Assembly: GCA_034620365.1 (NCBI GenBank)
Contig: JAQGEQ010000232.1
Coordinates: forward strand, 434,001 to 498,000
Reading direction: 5' to 3'
Length of the DNA: 64,000 nucleotides
Source: Pegea sp. RAD2-039
Lineage: Eukaryota; Chordata; Thaliacea; Salpida; Salpidae
In this document: one piece after another, positions 36,036 through 49,500 of the stretch
Layout: the number at the start of each line of letters is the position of its first letter
Position numbering within the stretch: position 1 is the stretch's first letter
Notes under the pieces: model-generated
The model's input: the letters and a program-made list of their open reading frames with translations, nothing else
Told to the model about the DNA's origin: nothing
Databases searched by the model: none
Made by a program: the position numbers and the translations under genes

Positions 36036-36560
36036 TTAGAAGTTTCCGTCTTGCAAATTTCTTGCTGGAGCACACCTATAAAAAATAGGAGCTATTTAAC
36101 AAATGGAATTTAAATAAAACTAATATATATATTATTAATATGATTTTTTATCTTAAAAAAGTATATTTAAATAAAATTTAATTTAATAATATAAAACATT
36201 TTAAATTTAAGAATTAAATATTCGGATAACATTTAAAAGTTTACTAATTTCTTAGCAAAACAGAACATTTGACTTTTTCAACAAAATAAAAAACTAAATT
36301 TAAATTATAATATGATATGATAAAAAAAAAGAGTTTACTTCCAACTATCAGTGTGACAGCGAAGCAAACTACATCCTTTGCTAGAGTCATTACAATCATC
36401 ATGATTTTTACAGTTTTGTCCTAGCTGGGGACATCCTCTGTAACTCCGTGCTGATCCCTATGAAATAAACAAATTTAGATGTAATATAAAAGATGAAATA
36501 GAGTACCATAGTTGAGAGAACGAGAAGAAAAATTAAACTGAGTATTCTGAAAACTTTCAT
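36036..36560 (-). CDS. Small secreted cysteine-rich peptide, cystine-knot-like spacing
   Basis: Minus-strand exons 36507-36560, 36339-36457 and 36036-36075 join in frame to about 70 aa. Exon 1 is an N-terminal hydrophobic signal peptide (MKVFRILSLIFLLVLSTM). The rest holds six cysteines spaced C-x6-C-x5-C-x6-C-x4-C-x6-C, within the usual limits for inhibitor-cystine-knot folds. Intron 1 (49 bp) matches the local intron size; intron 2 (263 bp) supplies the sixth cysteine. If intron 2 is not removed, a stop at 36335-36337 gives a 58-aa form with five cysteines. No family is recognised. Knottin folds occur in hormones, protease inhibitors, antimicrobial peptides and venom components, so no role is assigned. 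Confidence 0.5.
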
Positions 36561-37881
36561 TTTAATGAACTGCTTTTTCCAAGTTGCTGTTATCAATGAT
36601 AAATTATTTTCTATAAAATTTTGTTTAAAGCACTTTAGAATATTTTCGAATCAAATGAGTTCTTACAAAAGTTTTATTTTTATAAAACTTAGTCAGATAG
36701 TAGTAAAAAGAGAGAATATTTTTATACCAACAACTTTATTAGAAATTAATAAAAATAAACAATAATAAACTAAAAAGTTTGAAAAATGTTTAAACAATTT
36801 TATCAGTAAACTAAGTTTTATAACATGACAACTATAAAGTTTTCTTAAAAAGTTTTATAGACATTGAAAATATATAAAGAGTAAAATATCTTCCAAACTT
36901 TCGCCTAGTCTTCAACCATCATTAACAACTGAACAACTTTCTCGTTTCTTATATATCTTTCTAAACTTCAAATTTTTCCACAAATATTGAGGAGGATTTT
37001 AGATAAGATGTTGTTTGTCTACGCTAAGACACAATAGTTAGAGATAAGCAGTCAATGAGGCTCCTGTGTGTCTGACCGCATCCGTTTGTTAAAACAACGA
37101 AAAAAGATTTACGGCTCTTTTTTGTAAAAATATAATTTTTGTGATAAAAGTCCAAATAGGCCTTTACATTGAGTTATAAAAATTGTAATTTTAATAAATG
37201 ATTTTTAAACTATTTTAGTTCTTAATTCTTAGCAGTTTTCTTTTTTTACTATAAAGCAAACATTCGAAATGATTGATTTTAAAGAATGGGAAAGAAATAG
37301 GTTGAAGACAGGTTTAAAGCAAACATAAACTTTCAATTGGAAAAAAATTCATGAAAAGAAAAACTGTTTATCTGTTGAATAAGCAAGCTGAAGGTCTTAA
37401 GATGTATATTTAAATCACTGTTGGCTTTGAACTTGAAAAATACTGAACTTTTTCAATTATTAATATTTTGAGCTACAAACTATTTTGTAATTCCAAAAGA
37501 CCTTCAAGCACAAGACCTTCTTAACATATTAATGATAAGTTTAGAAGATAGGGGCCTGTGTTTTGTGGAAATATTTATTTTCTTTATAATTTAACTCTGA
37601 AACAACCTGAAATTGATAAACTTTTATATTGGTCACCTTATCTTCACAAAACTATTTTCTTAAAACTTTTTAAAAATATTTTGATAAAAATTTTCAACAT
37701 CAAAAAATTACAACGAAATTTTCATACTAAAAAAAAAAGGAAAAATTTTTAATTCTTTTTTTTTTAATCTCTTTCAGCGAAAATAAAACAGTATCTACAA
37801 AAAGATTAGATCTTCATCAAGAAGTTGATAGATCTTAAAAGACATCTTTTATCGGAATATGAAAGATTAGATTGGAAGTTC
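36561..37881. other. Intergenic between the small peptide gene and STIL
   Basis: AT-rich. Short open frames have no recognisable content. It holds the STIL 3' flank. Confidence 0.45.
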
Positions 37882-40800
37882 TCAGTAGTGATGTTTTTTT
37901 CTCTTAAAAGGACTTTCTACAGCTCTTCGTACAATTGACGTCATCACTAAAGACTCTATATGATCATTTTCCTCATCAGGGACATCAGTAAGATTGATTC
38001 TAGCAGAAGATCTTTCACGATGTCTCTGAAATTCAGATTTAGGAGGATTTAAAAGGATTGAAGAGGTATTTACGATATGTGGTTGAAGTACTGATGGTAG
38101 ACTTGAAAAAACGGTCGCTTGTTTCATGGGTTTTGTTGTTGTTGGTTGAAGAGAGGGTTGGAATGAAAAATGCTTTTCGACGTCGTCTTGTGTTGTTTTA
38201 AACTCTTCTATACTCAGCTACAAAATAAACAGATGAAAGTTGACAATGTAGCAACTAAACAAACTGGTAAAGTTGAAATAACTTCATGAATGTTGTTGGT
38301 TTATACTAACAAGAAAGCTTTTAACTAAAAGTACTCAACAAAACCTTAAACTTTTTATCATGTGATCATCAAACAACTGATCAGGGAGATTGTTTACCTG
38401 ATTAGAAGACTGGTAGCGTCTTTGATCGTATTTTATTCTTGTTCTTGGCGTCATGTGTTCGCTGTTTTCTTTTTCTTCCACCTTGTTTGTTTGTTAGTGA
38501 CTTGTTAGATGTGAAAGTTGTTCAACTTACTTCTGTGAATGACTCTAACTGAGGTAGATGACTCCTAACATCTAACTTGAAGCTATCATCAACACTTTCA
38601 TCAACTCTGAAAGACACACAATTAGAAGTTGATTCAAGATCTTCAAAATCTTACCTCCAATCCCGATGAGGATCAAATCTTTGGATCCTAGACGGATCTG
38701 AATGAAAGATTTCATTTAGTTGCTAGGAGACCATCACAAAAAAGTACCTTGCCGATACAAGGTGCTGTTGACACTTTCATTGACGTCATCATCGTCATCG
38801 TCACCAAGCAACCGATGACGTCGCATATATCTACGAGTATCCAGCGACATATGACATGGTGAAACAAGACTCATACCAGGCATCTTTGTGACGTCATCAC
38901 TGTCACGTGACTTCCTCACCGACTCATTCTTCTTCAGATACCGCTGAGCTATTTGATTGGCTAAACAACTGATGTCATTTGCATTTCCTTCTCGAAGAAC
39001 TTTGCTGACGTCATTGAATTGCTTCAATGACGTGTTAGTGACGTCATCGAGGCCGAATGATGGCGTGAGAAGGAACTGGTCGTGTGATGATGACGTCACA
39101 CTTGAATAGTGTTCGCGCGGTTTAGCGGTGATGACGTCATCACTTGATGAGCTGATGTGAGTGGTACGTAGAGCATCTTGAATCTATAAGTGAAGATGTA
39201 GTGATGACGTCATTAGTTGTAATGATCACATACGACGTCAATAATTTGTGCAAGATCCTCTTCATCATGATCCTCATCTTCATCCTGATCTTCAAACTGA
39301 TCCTCATCTTCACCCTGATCCTCATCTTCATTTTGATCCTCATCTTCATTTTGATCCTCATCTTCATTTTGATCCTCATCTTCATTTTGATCCTCATCTT
39401 CATTTCTTGTCAAACTTTTTACACTAAAGTATTTTTTAATTTTTTGTTAAATTCTTTAATTGTTAAATTACTTTTCTTCTGAAGAGTAAGATACAGATGT
39501 GACGTCATCAGTGACGTCATTACATGAAGAATCAAGTCGCGATGGGCTAGCAGTTGCCACGGTTACAGTTGACCTAAATATCACTTATGACGTCATGACG
39601 AGCGCCAACTAACGGAATTGAAAAACCTGTCAAGTTGTTCAATGACGTCATCATCAGCACGTTGCTTGCCAACCGATGAGAAGCTGCTAGCGGTGATGAC
39701 GTCATCAGGTCCACACGCTATTGAAACAGTGATGACGTCATTAGTTTGTTGAGCTGCAAACAAATTGATTTAATGACGTCACGACCTCCTACGAGCCTCA
39801 CGCACCTTGTGATGACGTCATCCACTCTGTTTGTGTAGCTACGTCACAACCGCGATGTGGTGATGACGTCATCACTTCCGGCTGATCACCAGTGAGTAGC
39901 TGACGTTGTTGGGAAGCGAGAACCATTTTGATCTGATCTTGAAGAATCTTCATCTGTTGACTTTGTTGACGAAAGAGCTTCAGAGCTTCCGGTGGAAGAT
40001 GATTACGCCATGATGACGTCACTACTGGCTTCCTGTTTATCTGCTCGGTGATTGGACGTTTTTTCAGGATGCTTTTAGTGACGTGAGTTGGTTTAGGAGC
40101 AGTTTCCGTGCTGATGAATGATGGTTCGGTCACGTGAGAAATTGGTGTTTCGAGCTTAGCTGGTTGGAAATTGAATGGTGAGGGTTGGTTGAATTCATCT
40201 GGTTTCAGTGGTTCGTTGAGTGTGACGTCATCAACAGGAGCTGGTTTAGGTGATGGAGGTGGTGATGTAAATTGAAGAGGAAGATAAGGAGATGAAGAGT
40301 TGATTGCTTGGAAGAAGAAATCTGCATCTTGACCCTCACCAGGAGGAAGGACATCTAAGTGTGTCTTGAAGGAGCTGGATGGGTTGTAAGGTTTGTAATC
40401 ATCGATGTATGTCTTTAGAAGAAGATGAAGATGAGATGATGAAGAAGAAGTGAGATGATCTTACTTGACAATTGGATATATCAAATTTAAGATTTTGATC
40501 TTGAAGACTACATTGAAAAAATTGCGGATTATTCGAAGCTTTTGATTGTAACATGATAAGGATCTGATTTGATTCGTTCAGTTGTCTGTTGATGAAGTAT
40601 TTGTTAAAGAGGACAAAGACACAAAGAAGAGCAAGATGATGCTGGGCGAGGAGTTTTTACAAGTTTAGGTGATATAGGAGTTAATTAAATTTTTGAAGAT
40701 GGTCTAAACTTGGGTTTTCTTACAAATCTACGTCATCTACGCTAGAGGTCACGTGGTTTTCACGCGTTATTATGATAAATGAGGAAGACTTTGAGGACTT

Positions 40801-42549
40801 GAAGATGACGACGGAATATTTGTTCTTTCAAAAAGTTTACATTTCAATTTCTCCAAATATTTTGTGACAATAAAAAGAATTTGTTGTGAAAACTGAAGTG
40901 ACGGTTTGAGATGAAAAAATGTTACAAAAAAAAGACAGAAGATTATCAGAATTGATAATCAAAAGTTTATTTGAACACCTTTTGGTGATTGAAGAGCAAA
41001 ACATGAATCTTAAGACTGCTTGAAGCACATATGGATGATGAATCATTGTGATTCCACTAATCCAAACTCCAACCAAAGGCATCTTCTTTACTTTAGGATC
41101 ACAGTCTAACAACAGAAGTAGTTTTCTGGTCTGATCCATTGTTAGAAACCTAAAAATATTCTATTTTCGGATTTACTCTCAGATCAGTTGAAAACTCACC
41201 CAGTTCTAAATCCTTCTCTAAAACTAGCCGTTGTGGAAGACAGACTTTTAGCAAGAGCTGTTGATATCACTGATAAAGATTTAACAGGAGCAACAACGAT
41301 TGAATTAGCAACGTTAACTGCAACCACCCTCATTTCTAGATTAGCCATGTTGCCTAGCAACGACTTCTGTGCCGTGTAACAAACGATTCGTATTTGTAAA
41401 GATTTTGAGAGATCAGGTGATGCAGAATTTCCGATGTTATCATATAAATCCTTCAAACAAAACATCAATAGTTGATTCGTACAAACCATTTCGACTCACT
41501 TGAAAAGCAGTTTTGAATTGTTCTGTGGAGTAGTTATACATCATATCCGGACCATCTGTAGGTTGAAAGTTGAAACAAACCGGAACTATGACGTCATTTG
41601 GTAAAGGAGTAGACGGTGTTTTATCGCTTGCTGATTGGTTAATAACTCCCGGGTCAAACCTGTCCAGATAAAGGGTAATCCCCATTTCATCTGTGAAAAT
41701 ACTGCTTTCAAATTACCATCAATATAATTTTTAGACATTTATTATTCTAGAAAAGTTTTTATTGAGATTCAAAATCAACTGAATTACCTGAATCAACCAT
41801 CAAGTTACCAAGTAAGAAACCATTATATTGATTTTCTGCAAAATTGTCATCTTGTTGCTGAATAGCATGTTTATGAGCAAGCCGAATACATCTTTCTATC
41901 CAAATGATTGTGATTGGACGATAAAAGTTGGGACCAATGGTTAATTTTTCACCAATAGGATTATCATTCCTAAAAAAATACAAAAAAAAATTGTAGTTTA
42001 TAATTCTCTAAGATAAAATTTAACAAAAATGTAAATAAAAATTAAACTGAAAAAGTTTAAAGGAATTTATAAATAAAAAATTTAATAATAATTAATTTTG
42101 AGGAATCAAAAGCTGAATCAGTAGAAGGAGTTTAACATGATTCTTGTGCAAGGAATCTTATTTAATGAAAATTAGTTTATATACTTGCCAACATGGCCCA
42201 GTGACCAGTGACATCAGGTTATTAAATTATAGGTTTTCTGACATGGTTTATGCTTCTTCTAAAAGCACAAGGTTACTAATGTTAAGAAAGATGTGCACCC
42301 TATCTTTTTATAGCAGAATGCTTATCTTTGATAACTTGGTAGAATTAAAAACACAATTTGTAACATAAGGAAGATAGAAAAGTTTTATAAAACAAAATAT
42401 TTCTATCAATAAATTGAAAGTTTAAAGATTCTTGAATTATTTCTATTTATGAATAATAAATTTTACCAAAGATATTTAGATGAAGATGGGAAGAAAATAG
42501 ATTTTAGATTTGTGTCTCTAGGAGATGATTGCCCATTTTCATAATTCAT
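37882..42549 (-). CDS. STIL: STIL/Ana2/SAS-5-type centriole duplication factor
   Basis: Minus-strand exons resolved: 42467-42549, 41788-41969, 41500-41690, 41200-41450, one ending at 41150, one ending at 40465, 39806-40412, 39627-39753, 39472-39573, 39234-39414, 38748-39183, 38655-38697, 38531-38606, 38398-38481 and 37882-38217. Exon boundaries between about 41000 and 40470 are not settled. The N-terminus has the STIL domain: FFPSSSKYLWNDNPIG, FLLGNLMVDS, TLYLDRFDPG, TMDQTRKLLLLLDCDPKV and PLVGVWISGITMI. A short coiled coil follows (PPEALKLFRQQSQQMKILQD, 39806-40412), matching the segment through which STIL oligomerises and binds PLK4. The C-terminal part has the STAN motif (MSLVSPCHMSLDTRRYMRRH), which binds SAS-6 and is phosphorylated by PLK4 in known homologs. 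An acidic NEDEDQ repeat lies between them. The ATG at 42547-42549 has an in-frame stop just upstream. Confidence 0.9.
38760..40230. repeat. Cluster of 18 TGACGTCA palindromes within STIL
   Basis: Exact TGACGTCA is present about 18 times in 1.5 kb, often extended to GATGACGTCATC, with two more in the gene near 37936 and 41587. Sites lie in exons (read as DDV, MTS or VTS depending on frame) and in introns (for example near 39205, 39595 and 39775). Coding constraint therefore cannot explain them. Confidence 0.9.
39268..39405 (-). repeat. 18-bp minisatellite encoding NEDEDQ repeats in STIL
   Basis: GATCCTCATCTTCATTTT repeats about six times on the plus strand, with diverged units at the left. 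Read on the minus strand it gives an acidic hexapeptide repeat. The array stays in frame with both flanking exons, supporting its translation. Confidence 0.85.
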
Positions 42550-45500
42550 CTTCTAATAGTTCAAAAAAATGATAAAAAAAATAATAAACCTGGAAAGTAT
42601 AGATAGAAAATTTTAGTTTAAAAACTAAAAATTATAATTCATAATAATGATCTGAATAAATTTAAAAACAATTTTAAACTAAATAATTTTTTATTAGGAA
42701 CGTATCATCAAAAATATTATTATAATAATATCATAAATATGTTAGAATGAAACATTATTAATTGTTAAGCAATTTAGTTTAAGTTAAAAAATTTTGAACT
42801 TAGAAAATAACAAATTATTTTACAAAAAAAAGTATTTGATAAATAAATAAATCATTAATATAAAAATAATAATATAAATAATAAGAAATAAATTTGAAGT
42901 TGTTTTAATAGATTTTTGATTGTTAAAAACTACTGTATAAAATTAATAAATTTACAAATAAAATACAAAATAATAAACAAAATTTTTTACTTATACAAAT
43001 GTTAAACTTGGATAAATTTCAAATTATGAAATTTGGACAATAAAAATGTTATATGAAAAAAAAATTAATTAAAATGCAAATAGTTTTGTTTCTAATCAAC
43101 TGTTACTATGTTGGTAGAAATCGGAAATTAGTTTACAAATTTAAATTGTCGTTATTGTAACCGAAAAGCATCTTCGTTCAAATTTGCTTTTGGCAACAGC
43201 GGGTAAATACCATAAAAATCATATAAACTAAATTTGAATTTATTTTTAAGTTAGATTGTAAGACTTAAATAATTTATAATTTTTTTTCTTAAATGAAATT
43301 ATAAGAGTAACGTAACATATAAATTTCAATCGAACAAACCAGTTTTTATTCTAATTTATTATTTACACTAGAGTCATTAATGATTGTTACTACTTAAATA
43401 AAAAACCAATACTTTGAACAAATTATGTACGCATAAGTTTTAGGTTTTCATTGAAACCCTACCTGTAAATAAACACCTTATTCTGAAATCTGTAAACTAC
43501 TTATTCAACAACAGTTTTTAATTTGTATACTTTACCGAGTCGTTGTTATTATTAAATAAGATACTTTGTTTGAAGTGTCTGGCCAATCAATTTTACTTAA
43601 GTATTACAGAAGAGCAATATTTTTTGAGAGTACTATTAGGATCAGACAAAACATTTCGACCTTTATTCATCAAATTCAAAGCCTTTATTCCTTTTTGCCT
43701 AATATTTTGTATCTTGCCTAAAATTTGAATCAGTGCCCTTAAAACAAAAAAACTTAAAGCTTGATAGTATTTAGCATATAAAAATAATTGTTTTTTAATT
43801 ATTTTTTTTTATAACGACTTCACTAAATAATTACAGATTTCGACAGTTAAACTTTTAGAGCAAAATATATTTAAATAGAATTATTGTAGAAATCACTTTT
43901 TCGCTTTAGATTTAAAGTTATATTACTTAACTTTTATAGTACCCATGTAAGTAAACAATAAATCGTTCAGAAATATTACAGTTGAAGCCAAACTTAGTAT
44001 TAGATTATTAAAAAAATTAAAACAGATTGATTGCAATTTTGAAATCAAAAGTTGTATTAAGCACAATAAAATTGACGGTTAATAGTAAAAAGTTGATTCT
44101 TATTTACTGATCAATTTTTAATTGCATAAACTCTGAGATCATGTTTATGTATCAATTTACATTTAATCATCTTATAGAGCAATAAGTGTCTTAAGCAATT
44201 TTCATATATTTTTCAAAGTATTTTTGACTGTAATTTATAAATTTTGATGTCTTTATAAGAAGACGTAAATGATCAAATTGGTTATACTACTCCTTATAGA
44301 TCATCCAAATTTTTTAGTGTTTCAGTTTCACCTGATTCTTTATACCAGGTATTTTCAACAATATTCATTACTGACCAGTTTTATTACCTGTATTTAAAAA
44401 AGTTACGCTTGAATTATCTTAAAGAAATTGTTTTTTTTTTAATTTTTCTCTACATAACATTAAGTATTTTCTTTAATACTCCATTTTATACGTTCATATA
44501 TTTCTATAATGAATAAGTAGTAACCAAACCATCTATGTAAAACATTTAGGTGCAGCGTCCATAGTTACTACGCATCAGCATACTTGCAAAGAAAGCTTAT
44601 GCAGTTTCTCGTTAATATTTCTTCATAAAAATAACAAGATGATAGTGAGCTAAACATTTTTAAGCGTATAATTATTAAAAATATAAAAGATCTGAAGAAA
44701 AAGGCAATTATAGTTTACAAAATTATTATTTTACTGTTTAAACCATAAAAATGCCATTAACCAAATACTTTTCATATTATTTTAAATTAAAAATTTAATG
44801 GGAATCATTAAACACTTAAAATTTTTTAGTTCCTATTTTAAACTTTTCTAAAGAAAAATTTATGATAAAAAAAGCTTTATTTAAAAAATTAACATCTTTT
44901 GTTTATTACGAATAATTTTTTAACATTAAATCAATAATTTTGATGATTGTAAAATTAAGTTGTAGATTTTGAAAGCTGAATCTTAAAATCGAGTCGCTAG
45001 ACAGACTCTCCCTTCTAAATTTGACTCAGTATAGGAATCACAACAGTATCCATATTTTTACGATTATTATTTTCTGATTCACATTGTTTGAGTCATGAAT
45101 TTGACTTATTTAAAAATTTTAATTAGTTTTTACTGATGATTTCTTTTAATGATTCAATTTTTACGTTTATTTTTTACTGAAATTATTTTATTCAAAATGT
45201 TTCGTAAATATTTTTCTTTGATTAATTTGTTTTATTATAAAAACTTTTTGAGTCGTATGAAATATTGTTAAATTTTATTCGAGTCATTCTGAAGTTTATT
45301 TACAATTTCATTAATTTGTTATTTATTTGATGTTTATATTTTATATGTTATCCTTAAAAACAAAATCTATAAAAAATTATCTTTTTCAAGACTCATTTAT
45401 AAAATTCTAAGAAACGATTTTCATCATTAAAGAGTCAAAAGATTTCGAAAAAATTTATTGATATTTGTTATTCAACTTTTATCTATGTTCTGAGATTTGA

Positions 45501-46549
45501 CATAAGGTTAGTTGGAAGAGTATTTGGTGATTTTTTAATCTTGATATATGAATTAGTTCTTTACTTCAACAACTAGTTGTTTTATTTACTTTTATGATAT
45601 TAATCTTATGTTTATAGTAATTACTTCATAAGTTAAAGAAGATTAGAGTAGTAACTTTTGATCTTGCTTTTTTGAAGAGTTTAAAATCTCTTAATTCTAT
45701 AAATATTAATTTTCTAATCTCTTACCTAAAAGCAACTAAATTTATATTGTTTATTTATTTCATAATTTCATTACTTATTTTTTGAAGTATGTTTCTTGCT
45801 ATTTGAAGACTTTATTTGTAGATAGATTGATAAAGTTCTACTTGCTTCTTTTGAAATAAGATTTATGAGAATAATGTTATTTGAAAATTTTGTTTATGGT
45901 TTCTTGTTGCTATTTTCTACTACATATAGTAAATCTAAAAAAGCTTATCAAGTTTATAAATGAATTCCTAACATAAATTTATTTTTTCTTTAAAAGTGGG
46001 AAAAGTATTCCAAAAATATGAGATGTAAATTTTTTTTCTAGTTATAAGATTTTTATTGATTGAAGGAATTCAGTTTCATTTGATGAAAATCATTTTTTTT
46101 GTGATTTATAATTATTTACAAAAAAACATATCCTTGCAATATATTGAGATTATGATAAAAAGCTATATTTAAAAATTAGTTTCAAATGTGATATAAAGCA
46201 CAGCAATTGGTTTTAACCAAAACTATTGTGTTATAAGTAAATCTTAGTGATGAAGACTACTAAGAACTCCTGTTTTTAAAAAGATGTGCTTTAATAAGAT
46301 TCTATATTCTGCTTATAATATTTAGTATTGATCTATTTTATCACTTAAATATTTTCAAATTCAATTTTGAATTAATTCTAAATAATATCATTTGAAAACT
46401 TTTTTCTGTCACTAAGTGACACTAAAGAGTAAGAAGATAGAAATTGAAGCAATATCATGATATTCGAAGGTGGTTTTCTACCTAAGTGCTTATGAATGGA
46501 ATTGTTATTCTTTTATGCTTAATAGTGAAATTCAACTTCTTTATTTTTA
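42550..46549. other. AT-rich intergenic region between STIL and Smoothened
   Basis: Four kilobases without a recognisable gene or repeat. The two genes diverge from it, so it should contain both promoters, and possibly an unseen Smoothened first exon with the signal peptide. Confidence 0.5.
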
Positions 46550-49500
46550 ATGATATTTTGTTTTAATAGACGTTTTTATAAGTTTTTGTGTAGCCTTTTT
46601 AGAGATAGTATGAGTTCCTTAGCAGTAAATTCTTCCATTAGTAGTTGTAGTAAACCTGTAGATAGTTGTATTCCATTAGATAACAGTTCAGCTATTTGTT
46701 TTGGTTTATCTTTGCCATATCAAAGTACATCATTCATATTAAGCAATGATTCAAATGACTACAACTCAACGCAAGAAAAACTTTTATTGTGGAGTGGTAA
46801 TTATTTCATTTTCATTAATAGAAATTGAATTTAAATATAATTTTTTAGGTCTGAAAGCAATCCCAAAGTGTTGGGATGTTATTCAACCCTTATTATGTTC
46901 TATTTACCTTCCAAGATGTGAATCAAATCGTGTATATCTACCTCCTAGGTAAATGAATCTAAATAATCTAATGAGACATTAAAAAAAAAGATGCATTTTT
47001 ATAGATCATTATGCCAAATTACTAGAGACCCGTGTAGTGTTGTAGATAAGCATTATGATTGGTTGGATTTCCGACAATGCATCAATAACCAAGTTTATCA
47101 AGATGCTTGTGATGTTAGTTAAATAATCAATAAATTAGTTTGTTCTATAAGTGAATTTTCTTAGAAGCCAAAAGATGTCTTAAAGTTTAATAAATCATCT
47201 TGTGTTCTACCTCTGATACCTACATCTTTCAAATCATCTTATTTTAATGGGATTGAAGGATGTGGCTTACAATGCAAAGATCCTTTCTTTGATCATCTTG
47301 AACATAATGAAATTTATCGATTTATTGGAGTTTTGACAATTATTTCTTGTTTTTTGACAATATTTGCGTTGGTAAGTAGATTTTTGATTGAAAACTGTTT
47401 CTATTATAAACAGAATACTTTAACAATTTTGTTTCTGAATATTCTTTTTTTTAAATTATCAAATTACTGCTCATAAAAGTTAATTAAATCAACTTAAATC
47501 CTTTTAAAATTCTTTTAACATTACTCAGTGCTATTTTCATTATCTACAAATATTTGTTAAAGTTTAATTTATAAAAAAAATAATTCGATTTTAATTAATA
47601 TAAAGTATCTTCAACTTTCAAATAGTTACTGATATCAATAATTTCAAAATATTCAGCAAACAAACAATTCTATATCTCACATTAGCTAATAAATATTTCT
47701 ATGATTAAAAAATGGTTGAAACAGATGTTTCGATTTTGATGTAGTAGGCAGACCGTGAAATTTTTTTTCTTTTTCACTGAGCTTCTTTAGAGGAGTTTTC
47801 CATCATTACAAGCCTGTTTGCAAAATCAACCAAAACGTCATCAATCACTTAAAAACATCCTGCTATTCTATCAACAGCTATCTTTTGTTATTGACTGGAA
47901 AAATTGTAGCAAATATCCGGCTAGAATCGTATTCTACATCAATCTTTGCTTCTTCATCACAAATATTGGATGGTCCATCCAGTTTTTACCTGGCGCACGG
48001 ACACTAATAACTTGTAGAACTGATGGAACTGTTCGTCTTAGCGAACCGTAAGATAAATTTGATTATTTGCGATTGTTAGAATTGGGTTGTTTTGCAGTAG
48101 TAGTAATGGTGGTTCTGCTCTTTGTGTTTTTGTGTTTATTATCATCTATTTTTTCCTAATGGCCGGATTGGTCTGGTTTGGAATCTTATCATATGTTTGG
48201 TATGTAATGTTCCGGGTAGTTGGAACAGGTGAAAACGCTTTATATGGAAAAGTAAGTTAATTTAAATGATTTTTAACAAATCTAAGTTTCTTGAAATAAA
48301 ACATTTTCTAAATCTTTTTTATAAGCTACGAATATAAATAAAAATAAATAAATAAAAAATGTTTTTATCACCAGCAAAATTCTTTCATAAACAAAAAATT
48401 TCCGAAAAAAACTTATTCGAAAATTTTTTTTGTAAAACGCCATTTTATCACACCATTTATAGGTCCAAAAATTCCATCTTATAGCGTGGTCACTACCTTT
48501 CGTTATGACCGTTTCTTGCTTGAGTTTTTCTGTAGTAGATGGCGACCCTTTAATTGGAATCTGTTTTGTAAGCAAGCAATATTTAGGGTAAGTTTTTGTT
48601 GTTATAATTTCAGAATATTTTCTACTTTTGAAATCATTCATTTTTACCACCCACTAAGCAAAAACCACAATAATTTTTCGGCATTTCTACTCGACTACAA
48701 TTAATAGAAACTTCTTATAAAGATCTTCTTATGTTTAGCTACACTATGAATTATATTTTTCATTAAATTTAAATCAACCCTAAACAAATATCAAATCCTT
48801 GAATAAGATCTTTTAATCCTCTGAAACTTGTTTTGAGTTTAATTACATCATGTGTCTTTTCAACCTAATTTTAGATTCAGTTCGAGAATTTTACCGAATT
48901 TTTTAATCTTTAAAACATTTAAATTATTCTCTTAGCTGTTTTACTAATTCATATTTTTGAAATAAATTTTGCGGAAAATTTTTCAATTAAGTATTTTTAG
49001 TGAAAACATTTTCAAATGTTTTTTTGTTTCAACAAATTTTCAAATCTTGATCAAATTTATCTTTTAATTAAGTGAAAAGCCGAAATTATTATCTTCTGAA
49101 AGTTGACAGATTTTCTAATTAAAATTATTTAAAAAAAGACACATAAGTTGTAGAATAAGGAAAAGAAACTGAAGTATCTTCTAAACGTTAAGATTAATTT
49201 AGATTCACAAGAACATCTAATTTATTGAAATAAATAAATTTTTTCTAGTTAATAATCACAACTGACTTAACATTACAGCTTTAGAATACTTTTTCTTCTT
49301 TTTCCACTCGTGTTCACCATCATTTTCGGTAGCTTCTATGTCATCAGAGGAATTATTTCTTTAAATGCTGTTAAGAATTATCATCAACGCGTTTTGAGTA
49401 CAAAAACAATCTCAAAAGTTAAATGTACGATGCTGAAAATTGGTTAGTCGTCGTGTTTGATGTCCTACAGATCTTAAATCAAATATTTTAGGTGCTTGCT

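Noticed and set aside
39140-39482. Repetitive open frames (KMRIKM and ILIFIL repeats) beside STIL
   Set aside because: They are other frames of the 18-bp minisatellite; only the NEDEDQ frame continues into conserved STIL exons.
40500-40860. Attempt to fix the STIL exons between 41000 and 40470
   Set aside because: Several donor/acceptor pairs give open frames but none both keeps phase and matches the family convincingly, so no exon is claimed there.
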